A DNA stretch of 64,000 bases from JADJNY01 sp046349615 (GTDB lineage Bacteria > Planctomycetota > UBA1135 > GCA-002686595), in NCBI GenBank assembly GCA_046349615.1, contig JAXMBZ010000003.1, positions 372,001 through 436,000 on the forward strand, in the 5' to 3' direction. The translations under genes and the position numbers were made by a program. Below, piece by piece: positions 36,142 through 45,197 of the stretch. Every line of letters begins with the position of its first letter. Within the stretch, counting starts at the first letter, position 1. A model generated the notes under the pieces. The model ran no database searches. It was given only the letters and a program-made list of their open reading frames with translations, and was not told the DNA's origin.

Positions 36142-37995
36142 ATGACGAGCGAGTGCACGAAGCCCGCGGACGACCGTCCGCTCCAACCCGGGACCCGGAT
36201 CCGCGCGTCGCGCGTCGGCAAGTGGCGCGCGCTCGTGCTCGTGCTCGTCAACGTGGCGATCGTCGCGCACGTCGTGCAGTGGCTCGTCCAGGGCGAGACG
36301 ATCGCGCCGATCGAGCCCTCCGAGAGCATGCAGTTCTCGAAGGAAGGCGTGGTCAACCCGGGCCTCGTCTTCTTCGCGCTCGCGATCCTGGCGACGCTCG
36401 TGCTCGGACGCTGGATGTGCGGGTGGGCGTGCCACCTCCTGGCGATCCAGGACGGCGCGCTGTGGGTGCTCGAGAAGCTGAAGCTCAAGCCGCGGCGCGT
36501 CGACCTCGGCGTGCTCGGTTGGATCCCCTGGCTCGCGTTCGTCTACATGTTCCTCGCGCCGATCGTGTGGCGCGGGCTGCAGGGGATCGGGCTCGAGGAG
36601 CCGACCGTGCGCCTGACGACGACGAGCTTCTGGGCGACGTTCCCGAATTGGCTCACCGCGGTCCTGACGGTGCTGCTCGCGAGCGTCTTCATCGTCTGGT
36701 TCCTCGGCGCGAAGGGGTTCTGTTGGTACGGCTGTCCGTACGGCGGGATCTTCGGCGTCGTCGACCAACTCGCGCCCGGGCGCATCCGCGTGACGGACGC
36801 GTGCTCGGGCTGCGGGCACTGCACCGCGGTGTGCACGTCGAACGTCAAGGTCCACGAGGAGGTGCGCGACTGGAAGATGGTCGTCGACGCGCGCTGCATG
36901 AAGTGCATGGACTGCGTGAGCGTGTGCCCGAAGGACGCACTCCACGTCGGGTTCGGCACGCCGGCGCTCTTCGCGAAGCGCCGCACGCCCGAGCCGCCGC
37001 CCGAGCCGCGCGCGCGGAGTCCGCTGACGCAGTTCCTCCTGACGGGCGCGTTCTTCGTGCTCGCGCAGGGCGTGTTCCTCGCGACGAACACCGGACGCAG
37101 CGACTTCGAGTGGCTGTTGACGCTCGCGCTCGCGGGGATCGCGCTGCTCGTCGCGCTCCCGTTCCGCGGCCGACATCGGGAGAAGCCGTCGTTCTCGCTC
37201 GCGGAGGAGTGCGCGCTCGTCGGCGTCTTCCTCGTCGCGCTCTTCGGCATCCGCGACCAGCACATCCCGGTCGGACTGCCGGGCGCGCCGTTCATCGACT
37301 TCCCGTTCCTCTTCGCGCTCGCGCTGTCGACGATGTTCGCCTACGCGGTCGTGCTGCTCGCGCGCGAGGTCCGTCGGCCGAACGTCGTGCTGCAGAAGCT
37401 CGCGTTGCGCGCGAACGGTCGCTTCCAACCCGCGGGCGTCGTGTTCGGCGCGCTCGTCGTGCCGCTCGGCGGGCTCGTCGGCTGGCGCGCGGTCGACCAC
37501 TTCGGCAAGGTCGTCGACCAGCACACGCAGCGCGCCGCGAGCGTGCGCGAGCACGAGGAAGCGAGCGAACGCGCGGCGCGCGCCGACGCGCTCTTCCAGA
37601 GCGGCGTGAAGGCGGCGAGCGAGAACCGCCTCGCCGACGCCGAGCGCGCGTTCCGCGGCGCGCTCGAGCTCGCGCCCGGATCGCGCGAGGCGCGTGAGAA
37701 CCTCGCGGGGATGCTGTGCGCGCAGAACCGGTTCGACGAGGGCATCGCGCTCTTCCGCGAGGCGCTCGCGCAGGACCCGAACGACGTCGACACCCGCGCG
37801 TTCATCGCGCGCGCGCTGATCGGCAAGCAGGACCTGCGCGGCGCGCGCGTCGAGCTCGAAGCCGCGCTCGCGCTCGCGCCGACGCGCGGCGACCTGCACG
37901 CGTTCCTCGCCGAGCTCTGCAGCGCGCTCGGCGACGCCGCGGGCGCCGCGGAGCACCGGAAGAAGGCAGCGGAGCTGCCGAACGGGCCGCGGTGA
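36142..37995 (+). CDS. NapH/CcoG-like membrane polyferredoxin fused to TPR repeats
   Basis: 617 residues, inner membrane, probably electron transfer. Membrane helix about 24-45; conserved membrane Cys motifs CGWACH (about 92) and FCWYGCPYGG (about 192); then two [4Fe-4S] ferredoxin motifs CSGCGHCTAVC (about 220) and CMKCMDCVSVCP (about 252). More helices follow (300-460), then a cytoplasmic or periplasmic TPR block (about 483-610: ADALFQSGVKAASENRLADAE). NapH and CcoG lack a TPR part, so this fusion is unusual. I chose ATG 36142; ATG 36109 would add eleven basic residues. No nitrate reductase or oxidase genes are adjacent. Confidence 0.85.
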   Translation: MTSECTKPADDRPLQPGTRIRASRVGKWRALVLVLVNVAIVAHVVQWLVQGETIAPIEPSESMQFSKEGVVNPGLVFFALAILATLVLGRWMCGWACHLLAIQDGALWVLEKLKLKPRRVDLGVLGWIPWLAFVYMFLAPIVWRGLQGIGLEEPTVRLTTTSFWATFPNWLTAVLTVLLASVFIVWFLGAKGFCWYGCPYGGIFGVVDQLAPGRIRVTDACSGCGHCTAVCTSNVKVHEEVRDWKMVVDARCMKCMDCVSVCPKDALHVGFGTPALFAKRRTPEPPPEPRARSPLTQFLLTGAFFVLAQGVFLATNTGRSDFEWLLTLALAGIALLVALPFRGRHREKPSFSLAEECALVGVFLVALFGIRDQHIPVGLPGAPFIDFPFLFALALSTMFAYAVVLLAREVRRPNVVLQKLALRANGRFQPAGVVFGALVVPLGGLVGWRAVDHFGKVVDQHTQRAASVREHEEASERAARADALFQSGVKAASENRLADAERAFRGALELAPGSREARENLAGMLCAQNRFDEGIALFREALAQDPNDVDTRAFIARALIGKQDLRGARVELEAALALAPTRGDLHAFLAELCSALGDAAGAAEHRKKAAELPNGPR

Positions 37996-38108
37996 GTGCG
38001 CTTCGAGGCCGAGCCGCACGGACACCATGGACCGGAAGTCATTGTCCGGCAATCGTTTAGGGCTATGGATACAAAACACTCAGTGCGTTGAGCATTCTGG
38101 AACACGCC

Positions 38109-39299
38109 ATGCTCCACCGCGCAGCAGAAGACCTGCTCGTGTCCCGGCTCCAGGAACCGCGACGGTTCCTCCAAGTCCTGTTCGGCCCGCGGCAGGTCGG
38201 CAAGACGACTGCGGCGCATCAAGCCCTGGAGCGCCTGGCTCTGCCGGCGCACTTCGCCACGGCCGATGCACCGGGTTTGCGCGCGCAGGACTGGCTCGTG
38301 GAGCAGTGGTCGACGGCGCGCGAGCTCGCAAAGCGCTCGAAGGGAGCGATCCTCGTCCTCGACGAGGTCCAGAAGCTCCCGACCTGGTCCGAGATCGTGA
38401 AGCTCCACTGGGACGAGGACACACGCACGAAGACACCGCTCAGGGTCGTCCTCCTCGGCTCGGCGCCGCTCCTCGTGCAGACGGGGCTCACGGAGAGCCT
38501 CGCCGGACGCTTCGAGGTGATCCGAGTGCCGCATTGGTCCTTCCCCGAGATGCGCGCTGCGTTCGGCTGGGACCTCGACACGTACGTGCTGCACGGCGGC
38601 TACCCAGGTTCCGCGGCGCTGATCGCAGACGGCGAGCGTTGGTCGCGCTACGTGCGCGACTCGCTCATCGAGACGACGTTGAGTCGCGATGTGCTCCTCA
38701 TGTCCCGCGTCGACAAGCCGGCGCTCCTGCGCCAGGTCTTCGCGCTCGCCTGTCGGTATCCCGCGCAGGAGCTCTCCTACACGAAGATGCTCGGCCTGCT
38801 GCACGATGCCGGCAACACGACGACGGTCGCGCACTACCTCCAGCTGCTCTCTGGGGCAGGCCTCGTGAGCCCGCTCGAGAAGTACACGGAAAGCGTGGTC
38901 CGGAGGCGCGCGTCGACCCCCAAGCTGCTGCCGTGGAACAACGCGTTGGTCACCGCCCAGGCGGGCCACGCTCCAGCGGACTGGCGCAAGGATCCGGAGC
39001 TGTGGGGACGACTCGTGGAGAGTGCCGTCGGCGCGCACCTCGTGAACGGCACGGCGGGCGGCACCGAGGAGGTCAGCTATTGGCGTGAGCGCGACCTCGA
39101 GGTCGACTTCGTCCTGAGCCGCGGCGAGCGACGCGTCGCGATCGAGGTGAAGAGCGGTCCGGGCCGCGTCCCGTCCAAGGGGCTGACCGAGTTCGTGAAA
39201 CGCCACCCGGGCACGCGCTGGATCTTCGTCGGGCCGGAGGGCGTGCAGCTCGAGGAATTCCTCACGCGCCCCGCGACCTACTGGTTCGACGAGCGCTGA
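38109..39299 (+). CDS. Solitary AAA_14/DUF4143 ATPase
   Basis: 396 residues. Walker A FGPRQVGKTT at about 28, Walker B AILVLDEVQKLP at about 81, then GSAPLLVQTGLTESLAGRFE; the C-terminal DUF4143 domain has a PD-(D/E)xK nuclease-like core, REVDFVLSRG-type (DLEVDFVLSRGERRVAIEVKSG). These proteins are widespread, often strain-specific, and of unsettled function. ATG 38109 chosen; a TTG at 38088 would add seven residues. The leader (38040-38100) is unusually AT-rich for this window, which suggests acquisition by transfer. No toxin or transposase is next to it. Confidence 0.88.
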   Translation: MLHRAAEDLLVSRLQEPRRFLQVLFGPRQVGKTTAAHQALERLALPAHFATADAPGLRAQDWLVEQWSTARELAKRSKGAILVLDEVQKLPTWSEIVKLHWDEDTRTKTPLRVVLLGSAPLLVQTGLTESLAGRFEVIRVPHWSFPEMRAAFGWDLDTYVLHGGYPGSAALIADGERWSRYVRDSLIETTLSRDVLLMSRVDKPALLRQVFALACRYPAQELSYTKMLGLLHDAGNTTTVAHYLQLLSGAGLVSPLEKYTESVVRRRASTPKLLPWNNALVTAQAGHAPADWRKDPELWGRLVESAVGAHLVNGTAGGTEEVSYWRERDLEVDFVLSRGERRVAIEVKSGPGRVPSKGLTEFVKRHPGTRWIFVGPEGVQLEEFLTRPATYWFDER

Positions 39300-39326
39300 T
39301 CGTCCGCGCTCGCCTCGATCGCGAGC

Positions 39327-42300
39327 TCACGGATCGAGCGTGAGCACGAGGTTCCGAAAGCGCACCTCCGTCGCTCCGCCCGAGTGGAGTTGGAGCGCGA
39401 CGAACCCGCGCACAGCGCCCTGCGCGTCGTCGAGGTCCGCGCACGGCGCGCCGTTCAACCACGTGCGCACGCGGTGGCCGCGCGCTTCGATCGCGTAGTG
39501 GTTCCAGCCGTCCTTCGCGACCTTCGCCTCGACCTGCGCGTCGACGAGCACGCCGCGGCCGTTCTCCTCGTAGAGCTTCCCCCACCAACCGGGACCGACG
39601 TCGGCCTGGTAGCCCGCGACCTCGCCGTGCTCGAGCGCGTGCGTCCGGAACTGCACGCCGGAGTTGCCGGCGTCGTTCACGAGGCGCACGTCGAGCTCGA
39701 GGCGGAAGTCGCCGAGATCGAGCTCGTTCACGAGGAACTCGTTCTTCTCGAGCCCCTTCGTGCGTCCGACGATCTCGCCGCCCTCGACGCTCCAGCAGTC
39801 GGCGCCCTTCCAGCCCGCGAGCGTCTTCCCGTCGAAGAAGCGCTTCACGTTCGCCTTCGTCGCGCGGAGCGAGGTCTGCGTGGGAGTCGCGAGGTACGCG
39901 ACGAGGTCGCGCACGTCGTCCATCGGGAGCGCGTCGAGCAATCCCTCGGGCATCGTCGAGAGCGTCGTGAGCTTCAGCTCGTCGACGTCCGCGCGCGCGA
40001 TCACGACGACGTCGTTCTCCGTCGCGAGCGTGATCGACGTGTCCGTCTGTTTCTGGAGCAGACCGCTGACGACGCGCTCGTCCTTCAAGAACACGTTCGT
40101 CGCGAGGTAGTCCTTCGGCACGACCGCGTTCGGGTCGACCACGTTCGAGAGCAGGTACGCGAGGTCCGCGCGGTTCGAGCCCGTGAGGTCGGGCCCGACC
40201 TTGCCGCCCGTGCCGAAGAGCGTGTGGCACTGCTCGCACGTGCGCGAGAAGACCTCGCGGCCGCGCGGCAGATCCGCCTTCGCGAGCGCGTCCTTCCCGA
40301 GCGCGGCGGTGAGTTCGGCGATGCGCTTCGCCTTCGCGTCGCTCGTCGTGCGCACCTCGCCCCACACGTCCTTCAAGCGCGCGGAGAGCGCCGCGTCGCC
40401 GAGGTTCTGGAGCGCGCGCACGACGAACGCGCCGAGGTCCGCGCGCGGCACGCGGCCGTCCGCGACCGCGTCGAGCAGCGCACGCGCCGAGCTCGCGCGC
40501 GCGGCGAGCGCGTTCAGCGCGTCGCGTTTCTCGTCGACGGAGAACGACGCGTACCGCGCGAGCACCGCCGCGGGCGCCTCCGCGTCGGCGAAGCTCGCGA
40601 GCGCGCGCAGCGCCGGACCGCGGAGCGCCGCGTCGTCGAGCAGCGCGCGAAGGATCGGCGCGACCTCCGCGTCCTTGCCGCGCACGAGCGCGTCGAGCGC
40701 CTCGCGGCGCCGCTCAGGCTTCTCCTTCGCGTCCGCGAGCCGCCGACGGAGCTCCGGAAACGCCGCAGTCGAGCCGAAGGCGAGCGACACCTTCTGCACG
40801 AGCTCCGCGACGCGCGCATCGCCGTCGGACGTCCAACGCTCCGCGAGCGCGTTCCAGCCGGCCGGCTCGGCGAGCCCGCGCTGGTCCGCGAGCCCGGCGA
40901 GCGCGTCCTCGAGCATGCGCGCGCGACGGACGGGCTCCGACTCGCGCGCGAGCGCGCGCACGAGCGCCGCGTGCAGCTTCGCCTCGCCCGCCGCGCGGCG
41001 CACGACGAAGCGCGCGACGCGCTCGAGCTTCGCGTTCGCGGCGAGCGCGAGCGCGCGGTCGGGGTCGAGCGCGACGAGCGGCTCGAGCGCGAAGCCCTCC
41101 ATCAGCGGCAGGTTCGCGTCCGCGTCGTCCTCGCCGCGCGCGAGCAGCGCTTCGAGGATCCCCCAGCGCAGTTCGGGCGCGAGCCGCTGCACCGCCGCCG
41201 CGATCGCGAGCCGCACGCGCGGCGACGGCTCCTTCGCCGCCATGCGCTCGAGCTGCGTCAGCGTCGCGCGGTCCGCGCCGCGGTCCTCGAGCGCGAGGCG
41301 CGCGGACCACGCGCGCACGCCCTCGCTCCCGCTCGTCAGGAGCACGCGCGCGAGCGTCTCCGTCACGCCGCCGACCGCGTGGAGCGCCCACAGCGCGCGC
41401 AGTTCCTTCGGCTCGTCGCCCTTCGAACGCGCGAGCAGGTCGCGCAGCTCGCGCTGCGCCGTCGGATCGGGTCCGCGCTCTTGGAGGAGCTTCCGCGCCT
41501 GCCGCGTCGTCCAACCGTCGCGGTTCGTCTGGAGCTCGACGAGCTCGTGCGTCGTGAGCGAAGCGAGATCCGTCCGCGCCTTCGCGCGCTCGCCGTGCAC
41601 GACGCGGTATACGCGGCCGTTCGTGCGATCCCAGAGCTCGCGCTTCGTGTCGTGGCACGCCTGCTGGTCGTACCAGTCGATCACCCACAAGGCGCCGTCG
41701 GGGCCCTCCTTCATCGCGATCGCGCGGAACCACGCGTCGTTCGCGAGCAGGAAGTCCGCGCCATGGTGCCCGACGTAGCCCGAGCCTTTGCGCTCGAGCA
41801 CGTCCATGTTGAGGCGGTTGCCGTGGATGTTCCCGAAGAAGAGCGCGCCGCGGAGTTCCTCGGGGAACGCCGCGCCCTGCCAGAGGCACAACCCGCAGTG
41901 CGCGTGTCCGCCGCCCGCCGAGTTCGAGCGCAGGTTGCCGCCGTGCGGCGTGTCGCCGACGTAGTGGCGGTGGTCCGCTATCGTCCCGATTTCGCCGGGG
42001 AGGAAGCGATCGAAGTGCTCGCCCGCCTGGCGCTCGTAGCGCGCGCCCGGGATCACGTGCCAGAGGTGCGGGATCACGCACGCGGTGACGAACGCTTCGC
42101 CGCTCTCGTCGAAGTCGACGCCCCACGGGTTCGACGTCCCCCACGCGAAGACCTCGAACTGGCGCCGCGTCGGGTGGAAGCGCCACACCCCCGCGTCGAT
42201 CGGCACGCGCTCCGCGTCGGGCGTGCCCGGCTTGCCGACGCGCGAATGCGTGAACACGCCGTGGCAACCGTAGAGCCAGCCGTCGGGCCCCCACGTGAAC

Positions 42301-44675
42301 GCGTTCAACGTCTCGTGCGTGTCCTGGTAACCGAAGCCGTCGAGCACGACCTCCGGCGCCGCGTCGGGCACGAGGTCGCCGTCCGCATCGGGGACGAAGA
42401 GCAGGTACGGCGCGGCGCCGATCCACACGCCGCCGAAGCCGACCTCGAGCCCGCTGACGAGGTTCAGGTGGTCGAGGAACACCGTGCGCGTCTCGTACGC
42501 GCCGTCTCCGTCGCGATCCTCGAAGACGACGACGTCGTCCGCGCCCGCGTGCCAATCGCCGTCCGCGCGCTTCGGATACGTGAACGCCTCCGCGAGCCAC
42601 AGGCGTCCCTTCGCGTCGAACGTGAACGCGACCGGCTGGTGCACGTCGGGCTCGGCGAGCACGAGCTCCGCGTGGAAACCGTCGCGCGTCGTCATCGCCT
42701 TCACGGCGTCCTTCGGCGCGAGGCCCGCGTGCGCGACCGCGTCGAGCGGCAGGATCGCGGGCACGCCCTTGGGCCGCGCGAAGTCCGGCTTCTCCGCGTG
42801 GAAGCGCACGTCGTCGAAGTTGAGATGGCCCCAGCCGCCGGTCGCGTCGTCGACGAGGCGGAGGAACACGTCCTTCCCGACGACGGCGCGCAAGTCGACG
42901 ACGACGCGCTGCATCGACTCGTAGTTCGCGCCGCTCGTCGTGAAGAGCACGCGGTCCTCGCCCGCGAGCACGACCTCGACGCGCGTGCTCCGCGCGCCCC
43001 CGCCGCCGACGAGGAAGCTCATCCACGGACGGTCGCAGCGGAACGGTTTCGACGTCAGCGTGCCCGTCGGCGCATCGCCGTGCTTCTCGTAGCCGCCGAG
43101 CCACCACGCGCCGCGGTGCAGGCTCGCCTCGCGGCCGCGCGCGCTCACGGTGTCGCCGCGGATCGGCTGATCGTCGAACGCACGGCCCGTCGCCGTCCAA
43201 CCGGAAAGGTCGCCCTTCTCGAAGTCGAGGTTGTCGTGTCCGGTCGGAGGTTCACCGCCCGGATCCGCGCCCGCGCCGAGCGCCGGCACCGGGTCCTCGA
43301 CGGCGGCTTCGCTCTGGATCACGCCGCTCGCGCGCAGCTCCTCCGGCGTGCGTTGGAGGAGCACGAAGGTCCCGCGTTTGTTGCCGACGACGACGTCGAG
43401 GCGCCCATCGCCGTCGAGATCGCCTGTGACGAGCTGCGTGCCGACGCCGCTCGCGAGGTCGACGAGGCGCGGCGCGTACTCCGTCACCGTCGGGCCGCGC
43501 ACGAGCTCGAACCACCACACCTCGGGCCGCGAGCCGGGCTGCGGATCACCTTGCGCGCCGTGCGACCACCACCGCTTGCCCGTGACGACGTCGAGGAGCC
43601 CGTCGCCGTTCACGTCGGCGAGCGCGAGCGCGTGCAGCTCGCCGAAGCACACGCCGCGCGCGTTCTTCGCGGACGGATCGTCCATCACGCGGTGCTCGAC
43701 GAACGTGATCGCGCCGTCCTTCACCACGTTCTCGAACCACGAGAGGCCGAAGTGGTGCGCGGCGAGCGACGTGATCACGTCGCGATCGCCGTCGCCGTCG
43801 ACGTCGTAGGCGAACATCTGCGCGCCGCCTTCACGGTCGCTGAAGCGGAACGCGTGGAACGTCCACTCGGGATCGTTCGCGAGCGACGCGGGCTGCTCGA
43901 ACCAGCCCTCCTTCCACAGGACGTCCGCGCGTCCGTCGCCGTTTACGTCGCCGACGCCGAGCCCGTGCGTGAAGCGCCCGATGTCGAGCTGCGCGGAGAG
44001 CGGACGGAACGTCCACGGCGCGCGCGGATCGCCCTTCACCGGCTGCGCGAAGCCGAAGCGCCCGCCCGTGTGGAAGACGAGCTCGGGCGCGCCGTCGCCG
44101 TCGAGGTCGGTGAACGCGGGCGACTCGTTGTCGACCTCGGGCGCGATCAGGACGCGCTCCCACGGCACGTCGCGCGCGTCCTTCGCCGCGAGCGCGTTCC
44201 GGTACCAGAACGCCTCCTTGCCGGGGAAACCGACGGTGACGACGTCCGTCCACCCGTCGTGATCGACGTCGCACGGCCACGCGAAGAACGCGTCGGAGTA
44301 GCCCGCGGGATCGAAGGACTTCGGCGCGTAGAGCGCGTGGCGCGTCTTCCAGTCCGGCCCTTCGTACCACCACGGCCCCGCCACGACGTCCTGGTCGCCG
44401 TCGCGATCGAAGTCGGCGAAGTTCGCGCCCTCGCACGTGAAGTCGCGCGCGAGCTCGACGCGTTCGAACGCGACGTCGTCGCCGGAACGGGGCGCGAGCG
44501 CGTGCTTCGCGCCCCCGCCCGCGGGACGGTCGGCGGCCGCGCGCTGCACGCTCCCCTCGGCGGACGCGCGCGGTTCGAGCGTGGAAGCGTCCGCGCCCGG
44601 CGACATCGAGGACGTGCAGCCCGCCGCGGCGAGCGTGAGGGATGCGAAGAGCGAAACGCGCGTGGAGTTCGGCAT
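39327..44675 (-). CDS. Giant modular lipoprotein: FG-GAP, PVC-type heme dehydrogenase-like, HEAT, cytochrome c, DUF1080
   Basis: 1782 residues, lipoprotein signal SLFASLTLAAAGC. In order: FG-GAP/VCBS calcium repeats with D-x-D-x-D-G (about 70-440); a jelly-roll (about 470-625); a sorbosone-dehydrogenase-like propeller of the planctomycete membrane-bound dehydrogenase type (about 645-1040, GFHAELVLAEPDVHQPVAF, NPWGVDFDESG); HEAT-like helical repeats (about 1060-1440); a class I cytochrome c, CEQCH near 1480; and a DUF1080 (3-keto-disaccharide hydrolase) concanavalin-like domain (about 1605-1780, FDGKTLAGWKG). Likely oxidises or hydrolyses sugars at the cell surface and passes electrons to the heme. 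Monocistronic. Confidence 0.88.
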   Translation of the reverse strand: MPNSTRVSLFASLTLAAAGCTSSMSPGADASTLEPRASAEGSVQRAAADRPAGGGAKHALAPRSGDDVAFERVELARDFTCEGANFADFDRDGDQDVVAGPWWYEGPDWKTRHALYAPKSFDPAGYSDAFFAWPCDVDHDGWTDVVTVGFPGKEAFWYRNALAAKDARDVPWERVLIAPEVDNESPAFTDLDGDGAPELVFHTGGRFGFAQPVKGDPRAPWTFRPLSAQLDIGRFTHGLGVGDVNGDGRADVLWKEGWFEQPASLANDPEWTFHAFRFSDREGGAQMFAYDVDGDGDRDVITSLAAHHFGLSWFENVVKDGAITFVEHRVMDDPSAKNARGVCFGELHALALADVNGDGLLDVVTGKRWWSHGAQGDPQPGSRPEVWWFELVRGPTVTEYAPRLVDLASGVGTQLVTGDLDGDGRLDVVVGNKRGTFVLLQRTPEELRASGVIQSEAAVEDPVPALGAGADPGGEPPTGHDNLDFEKGDLSGWTATGRAFDDQPIRGDTVSARGREASLHRGAWWLGGYEKHGDAPTGTLTSKPFRCDRPWMSFLVGGGGARSTRVEVVLAGEDRVLFTTSGANYESMQRVVVDLRAVVGKDVFLRLVDDATGGWGHLNFDDVRFHAEKPDFARPKGVPAILPLDAVAHAGLAPKDAVKAMTTRDGFHAELVLAEPDVHQPVAFTFDAKGRLWLAEAFTYPKRADGDWHAGADDVVVFEDRDGDGAYETRTVFLDHLNLVSGLEVGFGGVWIGAAPYLLFVPDADGDLVPDAAPEVVLDGFGYQDTHETLNAFTWGPDGWLYGCHGVFTHSRVGKPGTPDAERVPIDAGVWRFHPTRRQFEVFAWGTSNPWGVDFDESGEAFVTACVIPHLWHVIPGARYERQAGEHFDRFLPGEIGTIADHRHYVGDTPHGGNLRSNSAGGGHAHCGLCLWQGAAFPEELRGALFFGNIHGNRLNMDVLERKGSGYVGHHGADFLLANDAWFRAIAMKEGPDGALWVIDWYDQQACHDTKRELWDRTNGRVYRVVHGERAKARTDLASLTTHELVELQTNRDGWTTRQARKLLQERGPDPTAQRELRDLLARSKGDEPKELRALWALHAVGGVTETLARVLLTSGSEGVRAWSARLALEDRGADRATLTQLERMAAKEPSPRVRLAIAAAVQRLAPELRWGILEALLARGEDDADANLPLMEGFALEPLVALDPDRALALAANAKLERVARFVVRRAAGEAKLHAALVRALARESEPVRRARMLEDALAGLADQRGLAEPAGWNALAERWTSDGDARVAELVQKVSLAFGSTAAFPELRRRLADAKEKPERRREALDALVRGKDAEVAPILRALLDDAALRGPALRALASFADAEAPAAVLARYASFSVDEKRDALNALAARASSARALLDAVADGRVPRADLGAFVVRALQNLGDAALSARLKDVWGEVRTTSDAKAKRIAELTAALGKDALAKADLPRGREVFSRTCEQCHTLFGTGGKVGPDLTGSNRADLAYLLSNVVDPNAVVPKDYLATNVFLKDERVVSGLLQKQTDTSITLATENDVVVIARADVDELKLTTLSTMPEGLLDALPMDDVRDLVAYLATPTQTSLRATKANVKRFFDGKTLAGWKGADCWSVEGGEIVGRTKGLEKNEFLVNELDLGDFRLELDVRLVNDAGNSGVQFRTHALEHGEVAGYQADVGPGWWGKLYEENGRGVLVDAQVEAKVAKDGWNHYAIEARGHRVRTWLNGAPCADLDDAQGAVRGFVALQLHSGGATEVRFRNLVLTLDP

Positions 44676-44745
44676 GGCGGAGCACGCTCGACGAGCGCGT
44701 TTCCATGCCGGGCGCGCGCTCGTCCGACGCGCTCGGCGGAGAGGA

Positions 44746-45054
44746 TCAGCTCGCGTAGTCGAACGCGATCACGCCGTCGAGGCCGCCGTCGAGCGCCTCG
44801 AACACGACGGCCTTCACCTTCTCGTGCTCGGGGTGCGGCAGGTACGCGTCGCGCGCGGCCTCGTCGACGAAGGTCATCACGAACCCGTGCGTGAAGCCCT
44901 TGTTCAGCCCCTCGTGCGAGCGGTACGGCCCCGCGGAGTAGGAGAGGATGCCGGGGATCTTCGACTTCAGGCTCGCGAGCGCGTCGAACACGCGCGCGAC
45001 CTCCTTCGCGGGAAGATCTTTCCGAAGGCGCAGCAGGACGACGTGCGTGATCAC
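44746..45054 (-). CDS. Dabb (stress-responsive A/B barrel) domain protein
   Basis: 102 residues, the size of a single Dabb domain (PF07876): starts ITHVVLLRLRKDL, then IPGILSYSAGPYRS, GFVMTFVDEAARDAYLPHPEHEKV, ending in a short strand. GTG 45054 is chosen because it begins the conserved N-terminus; the stretch upstream is poorly coding. Dabb proteins form dimeric barrels and include plant stress proteins and some polyketide cyclases; here the role is unknown. Confidence 0.85.
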   Translation of the reverse strand: MITHVVLLRLRKDLPAKEVARVFDALASLKSKIPGILSYSAGPYRSHEGLNKGFTHGFVMTFVDEAARDAYLPHPEHEKVKAVVFEALDGGLDGVIAFDYAS

Positions 45055-45197
45055 GGGAGGACTCCGGGGGGCTGGAGCGCAGAGGGTAGCGTCCGACGCG
45101 CGTGCACGATGCTCCCCGTTGCGCGTTCCTTCGCCGCGTGCGAGTTTCGGAGGCTCGTTCACCGCCCGCGCCGGGTCGGCGAGCGCTCCGGTCCGCG

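Noticed and set aside
39384..44894. 1836-codon plus-strand frame
   Set aside because: Antisense to the modular heme/DUF1080 gene, whose domains are clear; the frame is a shadow rich in Arg, Val and Glu.
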